A stretch of 23,830 nucleotides of DNA, taken from positions 1 through 23,830 of the forward strand of contig MNVK01000112.1 of NCBI GenBank assembly GCA_001871685.1. The letters are read 5' to 3'. A model generated the notes under the pieces. The model was not told the origin of the DNA. It searched no databases and saw only the letters and a program-made list of their open reading frames with translations. The position numbers were made by a program, and so were the translations under genes. Origin of the DNA: Nitrospirae bacterium CG1_02_44_142 (lineage in GTDB: Bacteria > Nitrospirota > Thermodesulfovibrionia > Thermodesulfovibrionales > UBA1546). Shown here in pieces: positions 1-6,531 of the stretch; positions within the stretch are counted from its first letter, which is position 1, and every line of letters starts with the position of its first letter.

Positions 1-770
1 CCGAATTCCTTTAAGTCCTGCTTTATGCCCTCAAGCATCAGCCTGTAAGAAAAATCCGTAAAAAATTCTCCGGCCTCTTCAATGGACGCCTCTGCATATT
101 TATTGCCGTAATTCTTTATCACTTTGTTTGCAATGTCTTCAATGTAAAAACCCTTATAGCCGTCTTCGGGAGATGGATAATCTATGCCGAGCAGTTGGTT
201 ATATCGCGCAAACACTGAAAGCCCGAGCAGTTTCACCTGCCTCCCCGCATCATTTACATAGAATTCCTTTTCCACTTTATAGCCGGCGGCGCTCAGCAGA
301 TTAGACAATGCAGAGCCGACAGCCGCGCCCCTGCCGTGCCCGAGGTGCAGGGGACCTGTGGGATTTGCGCTGACGAATTCAATCTGAATTCTCCTGCCTT
401 TTCCAATATCAGCTCTCAGGAATCCGGAGCCGTCTTTTATCAGGCTTTTTAACTCTGAGTAAATATATGGCTTTGAGAAGGTAAAATTGATGAACCCGGG
501 CCCTGCAATTTCTATTTTCTCAAAAATATCTAATCCCCCCTCTCCCCCCTTTAGCAAGGGGGGGGTAGGGGGGATTTTTTTGATTTCATTTACAATATCT
601 TCCGCTACTTTTCTCGGCGGTTTTTTGAGGATTTTTGCCAAAGACATTGCGGCAGGAGTCGCAAGGTCGCCGAACGACTCTTCCTTCGGCAATTCTATAA
701 CTATCTCAGGAATGGAAATGCCAAGGTGTTTAACTGCGTTCTCTATAATGTCATACAGTTTCTTTTTCAT
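1..770 (-). CDS. argS: Arginyl-tRNA synthetase, N-terminal part (runs off left edge)
   Basis: Class I aminoacyl-tRNA synthetase that charges tRNA-Arg in the cytoplasm. Only about 256 codons are present, because the gene continues beyond base 1. Translated from the ATG at 768-770, it shows the N-terminal Add1-type domain (residues 1 to about 110, with GDLATP and GPGFINF). The class I signature region follows, reading SANPTGPLHLGHGRG, where HLGH is the HIGH-type motif. The frame is open throughout. Residues 66-80 (IPPTPPLLKGGEGGL) are encoded by a C/G-rich palindrome at 532-576 that looks like an in-frame insertion in the linker between the KKPP and EKIEIAGPGF segments. The gene is divergent from the tRNA/5S unit, with 144 bases between the argS start and tRNA-Ile. 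The identification is firm; the effect of the insert is unknown. Confidence 0.96.
   Translation of the reverse strand, partial: MKKKLYDIIENAVKHLGISIPEIVIELPKEESFGDLATPAAMSLAKILKKPPRKVAEDIVNEIKKIPPTPPLLKGGEGGLDIFEKIEIAGPGFINFTFSKPYIYSELKSLIKDGSGFLRADIGKGRRIQIEFVSANPTGPLHLGHGRGAAVGSALSNLLSAAGYKVEKEFYVNDAGRQVKLLGLSVFARYNQLLGIDYPSPEDGYKGFYIEDIANKVIKNYGNKYAEASIEEAGEFFTDFSYRLMLEGIKQDLKEF
532..576. repeat. PPxPPxxKGG-type palindrome inside argS
   Basis: Imperfect inverted repeat of C-runs and G-runs around a short AGC loop. Read in the sense of argS it encodes IPPTPPLLKGGEGGL without a stop, and the synthetase frame resumes on both sides. It is the same family as the copies in ybeY (20281-20329) and hisF (21024-21101). 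Confidence 0.85.
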
Positions 771-827
771 GGAGATTAAGTTTACCCGTTGCTGCTGAAA
801 ACATCAATATTGCCAAAAGCGGGAAAC

Positions 828-857
828 TTGACACTAACTAACAATTTAGGTTATTTT
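828..857 (+). promoter_or_regulatory. Candidate promoter of the tRNA-Ile/tRNA-Ala/5S unit
   Basis: A perfect TTGACA -35 hexamer at 828-833 is followed by TTATTT (851-856, spacing 17) or TATTTT (852-857, spacing 18) as -10. It lies about 58 bases upstream of the first tRNA base, facing the tRNAs, in the gap from the divergent argS. The assignment rests on sequence match only. Confidence 0.55.
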
Positions 858-914
858 AATCACTCTGGTTTTGCTCTTTTTAAATTATTTCCGGCCGATA
901 AGGTGGTTTTGTTT

Positions 915-991
915 GGGCCTATAGCTCAGATGGTTAGAGCGCGCGCCTGATAAGCGCGAGGTCGATGGTTCGATTCCACCTAGGCCCACCA
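915..991 (+). tRNA. tRNA-Ile (anticodon GAT)
   Basis: Complete cloverleaf. The acceptor arm GGGCCTA (915-921) pairs with TAGGCCC (981-987), followed by discriminator A at 988 and an encoded CCA at 989-991. The anticodon stem is CGCGC/GCGCG with loop CTGATAA, giving anticodon GAT at 949-951. The TTCGATT T-loop is present. In most bacteria this tRNA lies with tRNA-Ala in the 16S-23S spacer; here no 16S precedes it. Confidence 0.97.
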
Positions 992-992
992 T

Positions 993-1065
993 GGGGGTGT
1001 AGCTCAGCTGGGAGAGCGCCTGGTTTGCAACCAGGAGGTCATCGGTTCGATCCCGTTCACCTCCA
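993..1065 (+). tRNA. tRNA-Ala (anticodon TGC)
   Basis: The acceptor arm GGGGGTG (993-999) pairs with CACCTCC (1058-1064) with one G-U pair, and the discriminator is A at 1065. The anticodon stem CCTGG/CCAGG encloses loop TTTGCAA, giving anticodon TGC. Unlike the tRNA-Ile two bases upstream, it has no encoded CCA (the next bases are CTT), so CCA must be added after transcription. The T-stem has one T-T mismatch. It is probably cotranscribed with tRNA-Ile and 5S. Confidence 0.96.
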
Positions 1066-1121
1066 CTTGATTTTTTCTATTTTAAAGTGTTAGAGTACTA
1101 TCGTTTCTCAGAAATAAACTT

Positions 1122-1237
<116 letters not shown>

Positions 1238-1246
1238 TTAAAAGAA

Positions 1247-1275
1247 AAGCCCCGAATAACATCGGGGCTTTTTTA
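1247..1275. terminator. Bidirectional rho-independent terminator between 5S and fur
   Basis: The stem AAGCCCCGA/TCGGGGCTT (1247-1255 with 1262-1270) has a six-base loop, then a T-run on the plus strand and a matching run on the minus strand. It can stop the 5S transcript and the convergent feoB-fur transcript. The fur stop codon lies at its right edge. Confidence 0.9.
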
Positions 1276-1716
1276 TTTTCTGACCTTAGAGCCGCACTTC
1301 TCGCAATACCCCCTCATCTCAAGAGTATGACTGACACATCGGAAATTTTCTTTTTTGCAGAGCTGCTTCTGCAGCTTCTCAAGCTTCTCTGAAAAAAGCT
1401 GCATTACCTTTCCGCATCTAAGGCAGATAAGATGGTCATGATGTTTGTGGCCAAAGGTATGCTCGTAATGAGCATGTTTATCAACCCGTTCCACCTGTTC
1501 TACAAGCCCGCATTCCAGGAGCAGTTGAAGCGTTCTGTAAATGGAAGCCCTTGACGCCTTCCTTTCTTTTTTACGGATTTTAAGAAAAAGGTCTTCGGGG
1601 TCAAAATGGCCGTGATTAGAAAATACCTCGCTTAGAATAGCTGCGCGCTCTTTTGTAAGCTTACACCCTTTTTTCTCAAGAAATTCTCTGAAAATCTTCT
1701 CTTCCATCTGTTTCAT
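1273..1716 (-). CDS. fur: Fur-family metal-dependent transcriptional repressor
   Basis: 147-residue ferric uptake regulator-type protein. The N-terminal winged helix covers residues 1 to about 85, with SRASIYRTLQLLLECGLVE as recognition-helix region. The C-terminal dimerisation/metal domain has the histidine-rich segment HKHHDHLICLRCGK and a terminal CEKCG pair, so both structural-zinc CxxC motifs are present. It starts three bases after the feoB stop, so the two are cotranscribed from the feoB promoter. That promoter carries a Fur-box-like palindrome, which suggests negative autoregulation. The family also includes PerR and Zur. The link with feoB and the box favours an iron sensor, but metal specificity cannot be read from sequence. 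An internal ATG three codons in (1705-1707) is an alternative start. Confidence 0.9.
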   Translation of the reverse strand: MKQMEEKIFREFLEKKGCKLTKERAAILSEVFSNHGHFDPEDLFLKIRKKERKASRASIYRTLQLLLECGLVEQVERVDKHAHYEHTFGHKHHDHLICLRCGKVMQLFSEKLEKLQKQLCKKENFRCVSHTLEMRGYCEKCGSKVRK

Positions 1717-1719
1717 TGC

Positions 1720-3663
1720 TTAGAACGTTACGTTAAATGCTCTTAATATCCAGTTAAGCAGGCCCCCGCCAAGAAATGCAAAAGGGAAGACAACTGCAAC
1801 AATCCCAAGCGCAGTCTTCATCCCGCGTTCCTTAACAATCATAAAGAAATTGGCCAGGCATGGGATAAAGAGCGTGATGGTAACAAGGCTTACAACAGAC
1901 TGAACAGGCGTCAGCAGCCCCTTTTCCGCCATTGCAAACAGGCCCGCAGCGCCATAATCCCTTCTAAGAAAACCAAGGATAAAAGATTCTGTTGTCTTTT
2001 CAGGCAGCCCCAAAAGATTTACAACTATAGGAGAAGCTATTGTCTCAAGCACACGCAGGAGATTGAGCTTGTGAAGAACAAAAAGTATGAACGTCCCGAG
2101 TATAAAAAGCGGAACCGCTTCCTTCAGATACCACTCAATTCTTCCCAGTGTCTTTACCATGATATTTGTAATATTGGGCATTCTTATCGGAGGTATTTCA
2201 AGGAAGAATTCTGTCTTTTCACCCTTTATAACCTTTGATGCAAGGTATCCGGAAAAAAGAAGAGTCACCAAGATAGTCCCTGCCCAGACAAGCGCTGCCT
2301 TAAGAGATAAGGCCCCGAGCATTCCAAGTATCACTCCAAGCTGCGCAGAGCAGGGCACGGCAAGCGCCAGGAGAAATGTTATTATCAGCCGCTCTTTTTT
2401 TGTCTCAAGTATTCTGGACGTCATAACTGCCATAGTGCCGCAGCCAAGCCCTAAAACCATCGGCAGCACAGCCTTTCCATTAAGTCCCATCAGATTGAAT
2501 ATCCTGTTGCTCATTATTGCAAGCCTCGGCAGATAACCGCTGTCTTCAAGGATTGCAAAGGCAATAAAAAAAGTTGCCGTAATAGGCAGGATTATGGCTA
2601 TGGCATAGGTTAGGGCAACAGTAATCAGCCCATATTCGCCCGCTAACATCTCCTTTATAATATCAAGGGGTATCATCAACTCAACAACCTTTACGGCCAT
2701 GGGATTTATATATCTGCCGAAGATTATCTTTTCAAAAAAATTCACCAAAGTCCCTGCGCCCAAAACACCTACAAACTGATATAGTCCGTAAAGCACAAGC
2801 AGCAAGAGAGGAATACCCCATAAGGGATGCATACTTATTCTGCCGATAAATGGCAGCAGCTTCCCGCCTTCTGCCGGGATTTTTTTGAGGACTTTGTCCG
2901 CTATATCCCCTGCCGCATCAAGGCGCTGCTTGTTTATCAAAAGACTCAACGGCTCTTTCACCTTTGACTGGCATTCATCTCTAAGCGCTTCCATCTCTTT
3001 TATAACTTCTGCTTTAAGATTTATGAGCAGCCATTTTTTAAGGCTTTCGTCTCCTGAAAGTATCATTATGGACAGCGCTCTTTTTGAGATGCTGACCTGA
3101 GACAGGAGCAGCGATATCTTTTCAATATATTCTTCTATCACATCTTCGTATCTGACCTTAATGCAAGGTTTTACGGCGTGCGGGATAGCGGATTTAATCT
3201 CCTTCAAGCCTTTTCTCTGCGGAGCTATGGCGCTTATTACCTCAGCTCCGAGCAGCGTTTTAAGATGATTAATATCTACAATTATTCCCCGGTCTCTTGC
3301 CTCATCCTCCATATTAAGTACGAGAATCGTCGGCAGTTCCATCTCCGCTATCTGCAGGGTTATGAGCAGAGACCGTTTTAAATTTTTTGTGTCGGCAACC
3401 TGCACTACAGCAAAAGGCGCCTCCTGCAAAAAAATATCCCGCGTAACTTTTTCATCCTCGCTCATCGGAACCAGACTGTTGACTCCGGGGGTATCAACAA
3501 TAAGATACCTTTTATTGTCAACTGTCATGTCTCCGTAGGAAACCTCAACTGTTGTGCCCGGGTAGTTTGATACGGCTGCGTATTTATTTGTCAGGAGTCC
3601 GAATATCACGCTCTTGCCGACATTCGGGTTGCCTACAAGAATAATCTTATCGTCTGCGCGCAT
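1720..3663 (-). CDS. feoB: Ferrous iron transporter FeoB
   Basis: 647-residue inner-membrane Fe(II) permease with an N-terminal cytoplasmic G domain. G1 GNPNVGKS lies near residue 11, the G2 threonines are in YPGTTVE, G3 is DTPG, G4 is NMED and a G5-like SAIAP follows. A helical spacer leads to the polytopic core, which carries two conserved cysteine-containing segments, LGLGCGTMAVMTSR and VPCSAQLGV, and the later FIPCLANFFMIVKERG gate segment. It is shorter than the Escherichia coli protein (about 770) and lacks a C-terminal FeoC-like tail. No feoA is adjacent. The start ATG has an AGAGGGA ribosome site. It is the first gene of the feoB-fur operon, behind promoter 3704-3733 and the box at 3683-3697. 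Confidence 0.96.
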   Translation of the reverse strand: MRADDKIILVGNPNVGKSVIFGLLTNKYAAVSNYPGTTVEVSYGDMTVDNKRYLIVDTPGVNSLVPMSEDEKVTRDIFLQEAPFAVVQVADTKNLKRSLLITLQIAEMELPTILVLNMEDEARDRGIIVDINHLKTLLGAEVISAIAPQRKGLKEIKSAIPHAVKPCIKVRYEDVIEEYIEKISLLLSQVSISKRALSIMILSGDESLKKWLLINLKAEVIKEMEALRDECQSKVKEPLSLLINKQRLDAAGDIADKVLKKIPAEGGKLLPFIGRISMHPLWGIPLLLLVLYGLYQFVGVLGAGTLVNFFEKIIFGRYINPMAVKVVELMIPLDIIKEMLAGEYGLITVALTYAIAIILPITATFFIAFAILEDSGYLPRLAIMSNRIFNLMGLNGKAVLPMVLGLGCGTMAVMTSRILETKKERLIITFLLALAVPCSAQLGVILGMLGALSLKAALVWAGTILVTLLFSGYLASKVIKGEKTEFFLEIPPIRMPNITNIMVKTLGRIEWYLKEAVPLFILGTFILFVLHKLNLLRVLETIASPIVVNLLGLPEKTTESFILGFLRRDYGAAGLFAMAEKGLLTPVQSVVSLVTITLFIPCLANFFMIVKERGMKTALGIVAVVFPFAFLGGGLLNWILRAFNVTF

Positions 3664-3682
3664 AATCCCTCTGGTTTTTAAT

Positions 3683-3697
3683 TGAGATTGATTCTCA
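3683..3697 (-). promoter_or_regulatory. Fur-box-like operator of feoB-fur
   Basis: On the minus strand the site reads TGAGAATCAATCTCA, a 7-1-7 palindrome matching 11 of 14 defined positions of the TGATAATNATTATCA Fur consensus. It lies about 7-20 bases downstream of the -10 hexamer, covering the expected transcription start of feoB, where bound repressor would block initiation. The next gene but one encodes a Fur-family protein. Confidence 0.72.
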
Positions 3698-3703
3698 GTT
3701 ACA

Positions 3704-3733
3704 ATTATAAATGGGCTGCCGCGGTTTTGTCAA
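3704..3733 (-). promoter_or_regulatory. Promoter of feoB-fur
   Basis: Minus strand: perfect TTGACA (3733-3728), an 18-base spacer and perfect TATAAT (3709-3704). The expected start site falls inside the Fur-box-like palindrome, about 35 bases before the feoB ATG. Near-consensus hexamers suggest strong expression when derepressed. Confidence 0.8.
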
Positions 3734-3830
3734 AGGTTTGCGCTTGTTCAATACATTTTCTTGCCTGCCTTTACACTGCAAATATTTTTGTGGTAAACTT
3801 CAGAATCTTCATTTTAAAACCTCAAATTGT

Positions 3831-4784
3831 ATGCCAGAAAAATATGTCATAGGGATAGATATCGGCGGGACCAATCTAAGGGCTGCTTTAATATCAGGCA
3901 GAGGAGAGGTAATTAGAAAGATAAAAGAGCCCTCAAAGGTTGATGTACCGGAGTCTCTGCAAAAGGCTGTTGAAAGCCTGTTTTCAGATGAGGTCAAGGG
4001 AATAGGCATTGGAGTGGCGGGACTTGTGGACAGAAAGGAAGGGCTGGTCCTGTGCTCACCCAATCTTCGCGGTATTGAAGGATTTAAGTTTAAGGAGTCT
4101 CTGGGCAAACAATTCCCGGTTCCGGTGCTGGTTGAAAATGACGCCAATGCCGCAGCCTTCGGAGAAAAATGGATAGGAGCAGGCAAAGAGTTTGATTCTT
4201 TTGTTCTTCTTACGCTCGGCACAGGCATTGGGAGCGGTATAATTTATAAAGGGACGCTCGCTAACTGCGCCGCTGAGATAGGACACATGAGCATTAATGC
4301 AGACGGGGAGAAGTGCCCCTGCGGGAATTACGGCTGTCTTGAATTGTATGCGGCGGCAAATGCAATCCATTCAAAGGTTGTCTCTGCGCTTGAAAAAGGC
4401 AGCGAGAGCCTTTTGAGGGGATGCTGCAACGGCAATGTTTATAAGATTACTGCAGAGGATATTTATAAGTATGCTATTGAAGGCGACAATCTTGCAAGAG
4501 AGGCTCTTAAGGAGGCAGGAAGGTATCTCGGCATTGGGTTTGCGAATATAATAAATATAATAAGCCCTGATGCTATAATCCTCACAGGAGGGCTTATCGG
4601 CGCCTGGAATATATATGTGCAGGAGGCTGTTAAAGAGGCGTCAAAAAGGGCATTTAAGGCTCTTTTTGATAAAGTCAAAATCATGCCATCTTTGTTGGGA
4701 GACGATGCGGGGATGATAGGGGCGGCCGGGCTTGTATTTTCTGCGCAGGCAGACTCGCGGAGGCGAGGAGGGAATAATGAGTGA
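3831..4784 (+). CDS. ROK-family sugar kinase (glucokinase-like)
   Basis: 317-residue ATP-dependent hexose kinase of the ROK family, probably phosphorylating glucose or a related sugar in the cytoplasm. The phosphate-binding loop IGIDIGGTNLRAAL is at the N-terminus and the catalytic-base region is VENDANAAAFGE. The ROK signature contains the zinc ligands EIGHMSINADG and CPCGNYGCLE. I place the start at ATG 3831, because the family motif begins about 7 residues later; the open frame extends back to 3711 but that extra segment overlaps the feoB promoter and looks non-coding. The last residues (QADSRRRGGNNE) are low-complexity and encoded by a small CTCGC/GCGAG hairpin, so the true C-terminus may have been extended. 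ROK also includes repressors, but no helix-turn-helix domain is present. Confidence 0.88.
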   Translation: MPEKYVIGIDIGGTNLRAALISGRGEVIRKIKEPSKVDVPESLQKAVESLFSDEVKGIGIGVAGLVDRKEGLVLCSPNLRGIEGFKFKESLGKQFPVPVLVENDANAAAFGEKWIGAGKEFDSFVLLTLGTGIGSGIIYKGTLANCAAEIGHMSINADGEKCPCGNYGCLELYAAANAIHSKVVSALEKGSESLLRGCCNGNVYKITAEDIYKYAIEGDNLAREALKEAGRYLGIGFANIINIISPDAIILTGGLIGAWNIYVQEAVKEASKRAFKALFDKVKIMPSLLGDDAGMIGAAGLVFSAQADSRRRGGNNE

Positions 4785-4843
4785 AGCCAGAGCATATGGG
4801 ACTGCTTTTGTTTGAATATAGTTATAATTAAGGAGACTGTTAG

Positions 4844-5455
4844 ATGACAAACAGAAAGAAAATAATATGGGAGTATGCAAAGGCGATAATTACCGCGCTT
4901 GTGCTGGCCATGCTGATAAGGACGTTCATTATACAGGCATTTAAGATTCCGTCTGGCTCAATGATTCCCACACTTCTTGTTGGAGACCATATTCTCGTAA
5001 ACAAATTCCTTTACGGGACAAAAATCCCTTTCTCGGACAAGAAGGTTCTTATATTCAAGAAACCTGAAAGAGGGGATATAATGGTCTTCAAATACCCTGA
5101 AAATCCATCAAAGGATTTCATAAAAAGGGTCGTGGCGGTAGAAGGCGATGTAATAGAATCAAAAAATAAGGAAATATATGTTAACGGCAGCAGGGTAAAA
5201 GAGCCTTATACACAACATACAGACAGTTCTATGCGGCCGATGGGGATTGAGCCGAGGGATAATTTTGGGCCTGTTATAGTGCCCAAGAATAAGTATTTTG
5301 TAATGGGCGACAACCGCGACCAGAGCTATGACAGCCGCTACTGGGGATATGTGGACAGCAAGGACATAAGAGGGAAGGCGCTTATTCTTTACTGGTCATG
5401 GGACGCCGAAAAAAGCTGGGTGAGATTCGGAAGGATTGGGAGTTTGATACATTGA
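4844..5455 (+). CDS. lepB: Signal peptidase I
   Basis: 203-residue membrane-bound serine protease that removes signal peptides from exported proteins. There is one N-terminal transmembrane segment (about residues 12-32). The catalytic Ser39 lies in KIPSGSMIPTL and the catalytic Lys94 in DFIKRVVAVEGD. Box E is MGDNRDQSYDSRYWG. The AAGGAG ribosome site at 4830-4835 fixes the ATG, and a TATAAT at 4823-4828 could be a -10, although its -35 is poor. The next gene overlaps the stop codon. A short single-anchor type such as this is common outside enterobacteria. Confidence 0.96.
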   Translation: MTNRKKIIWEYAKAIITALVLAMLIRTFIIQAFKIPSGSMIPTLLVGDHILVNKFLYGTKIPFSDKKVLIFKKPERGDIMVFKYPENPSKDFIKRVVAVEGDVIESKNKEIYVNGSRVKEPYTQHTDSSMRPMGIEPRDNFGPVIVPKNKYFVMGDNRDQSYDSRYWGYVDSKDIRGKALILYWSWDAEKSWVRFGRIGSLIH

Positions 5456-5811
5456 GGAGAGCACAAATAATAAATAACGAGAAAGGATTTTTCAAGTTTG
5501 TCTTTGTCCTGCTGATTATTGCCTTTCTTATGTATGCAGGTTTCCAGCTCGGAATGCCTTATTACAGATATACATCGTTTAGAACAGATGTGGAGGAGAT
5601 TGCAAGGGTCAGCGTTGCCGGCGATATTGATAAAACGAGGGCGCAGGTTTTTGAGAGGGCGCAGGAAGTAAATATCCCGATAAAAGAGCAGGATATAGAA
5701 GTTATAAAGACAACCAGGGGCATGAGGGTGAAAACAGCCTGGTCGGAAACAGTGGATATATTAGGAATTTATCAGAAAACCTTTGACTTTAAAATTGATG
5801 TAGAGGAATGA
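5452..5811 (+). CDS. Small single-pass membrane protein, DUF4845-like
   Basis: About 119 residues if started at the TTG at 5452, which overlaps the lepB stop (TTGA) and implies translational coupling. An upstream ATG at 5398 is open but would only re-read the lepB 3' end in another frame. After a short cytoplasmic stretch there is one transmembrane helix (FVFVLLIIAFLMYAGF), then a periplasmic alpha/beta-looking domain ending in DFKIDVEE. Placement directly after lepB, one anchor and overall size resemble the DUF4845 proteins found behind lepB in gammaproteobacteria; I infer that relation from context and architecture rather than a clear motif. Function unknown, perhaps linked to export. Confidence 0.7.
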   Translation: MRRAQIINNEKGFFKFVFVLLIIAFLMYAGFQLGMPYYRYTSFRTDVEEIARVSVAGDIDKTRAQVFERAQEVNIPIKEQDIEVIKTTRGMRVKTAWSETVDILGIYQKTFDFKIDVEE

Positions 5812-5812
5812 T

Positions 5813-6463
5813 TTGTTTACAGGGCTTATAACTGAAATGGGTGAGATAACATCTGTTAATACGACGGGCAGCTCGGCAGTCCTTTCACTCAATGCCCTGG
5901 AGTCGGCCTCCTCCTCAAAACTTGGAGACAGCATTTCCGTGAACGGCGTGTGCCTTACTGTCACCAAACTCCGGACTCCAAACTCCGAACTCTCTTTTGA
6001 CCTCTCTGAGGAAACCCTGCGCAGTACAAATCTCGGCAGCCTTAAAAAAGGAGACAGGGTTAACCTTGAAATGCCATTGCGCCCTGACTCAAAGATTGGA
6101 GGCCATTTTGTGACCGGGCATGTTGATGCAATCGGGACTATACGGTCAAAGGTGAACAGCGGAGATATGCTTAAGATTGAAATCAGCGCTCCGCAAAAGG
6201 CAATGAATTTTCTTGTAGGGAAAGGCTCGGTTGCCGTTGACGGGATAAGTCTCACAGTTGTTGATGTGTTGAGCGGAGGTTTTACGGTTGTCATCATTCC
6301 TCATACGGCAAAGTTCACTACGCTTGGATTTAAGGGAGTCGGCGACACTGTAAATATTGAGGCTGACATATTGGGGAAATATGTGGTGAAGTTTTTAAAT
6401 AAGGCTGAGAGAAGGGATTCTGGGCTTATGAATACATTGATGAATGAGGGATATATAAAATAA
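5813..6463 (+). CDS. ribE: Riboflavin synthase, alpha chain type
   Basis: 216-residue enzyme that dismutates two 6,7-dimethyl-8-ribityllumazine molecules to riboflavin. Two tandem lumazine-binding barrels are visible. The first begins MFTGLITEMGEI and contains SVNGVCLTV. The second contains GGHFVTGHVDAIG, SVAVDGISLTVVDV and IIPHTAKFTTLG. The start is a TTG at 5813, one base after the previous stop, with AGAGGA at 5802-5807 as ribosome site. Residues around LRTPNSELS are encoded by a 4 x 7-base array (5966-5993), in the loop after the first barrel's CLTV strand. It is followed by ribBA, so two flavin steps are adjacent; no ribD or ribH is in the window. The gene is also called ribC in some species. 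Confidence 0.95.
   Translation: MFTGLITEMGEITSVNTTGSSAVLSLNALESASSSKLGDSISVNGVCLTVTKLRTPNSELSFDLSEETLRSTNLGSLKKGDRVNLEMPLRPDSKIGGHFVTGHVDAIGTIRSKVNSGDMLKIEISAPQKAMNFLVGKGSVAVDGISLTVVDVLSGGFTVVIIPHTAKFTTLGFKGVGDTVNIEADILGKYVVKFLNKAERRDSGLMNTLMNEGYIK
5966..5993. repeat. Heptanucleotide array (AAACTCC-type) inside riboflavin synthase
   Basis: Four consecutive 7-base units: AAACTCC, GGACTCC, AAACTCC, GAACTCT. At 28 bases it is not a multiple of three, so copy-number change would break the frame. The reading frame continues through it as KLRTPNSELS. Confidence 0.8.
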
Positions 6464-6494
6464 CTGCAAGCTATTAGCTGTCAGCGAAAATCAG

Positions 6495-6529
6495 GGCTGA
6501 TAGCTGAAAGCTGAAGGCTGGGAGCTAAA
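6495..6529. repeat. Heptanucleotide array (AGCTGAA-type) before ribBA
   Basis: Five 7-base units: GGCTGAT, AGCTGAA, AGCTGAA, GGCTGGG, AGCTAAA. With the related stretch at 6469-6485 it forms an imperfect 17-bp hairpin (right arm 6496-6512) in the transcript between riboflavin synthase and ribBA. The fourth and fifth units supply GGGAG at 6520-6524, seven bases before the ribBA ATG, the only visible Shine-Dalgarno sequence. Confidence 0.78.
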
Positions 6530-6531
6530 AA

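Noticed and set aside
487..798. Plus-strand open frame containing SNPPSPPFSKGGVGG opposite argS.
   Set aside because: It is antisense to a clearly conserved argS frame; the peptide arises because the palindrome reads similarly on both strands.
1066..1121. Remnant of 23S rRNA between tRNA-Ala and 5S.
   Set aside because: The 56 bases are AT-rich and I recognise no 23S end sequence in them.
3711..3830. N-terminal extension of the ROK kinase frame back to ATG 3711.
   Set aside because: It overlaps the feoB -35 and has no kinase homology; the DIGGTN loop is at the expected distance from ATG 3831.
5456..6531. FMN riboswitch controlling the riboflavin genes.
   Set aside because: No RFN-element conserved segments are visible before riboflavin synthase or ribBA; the spacer holds only heptamer repeats.
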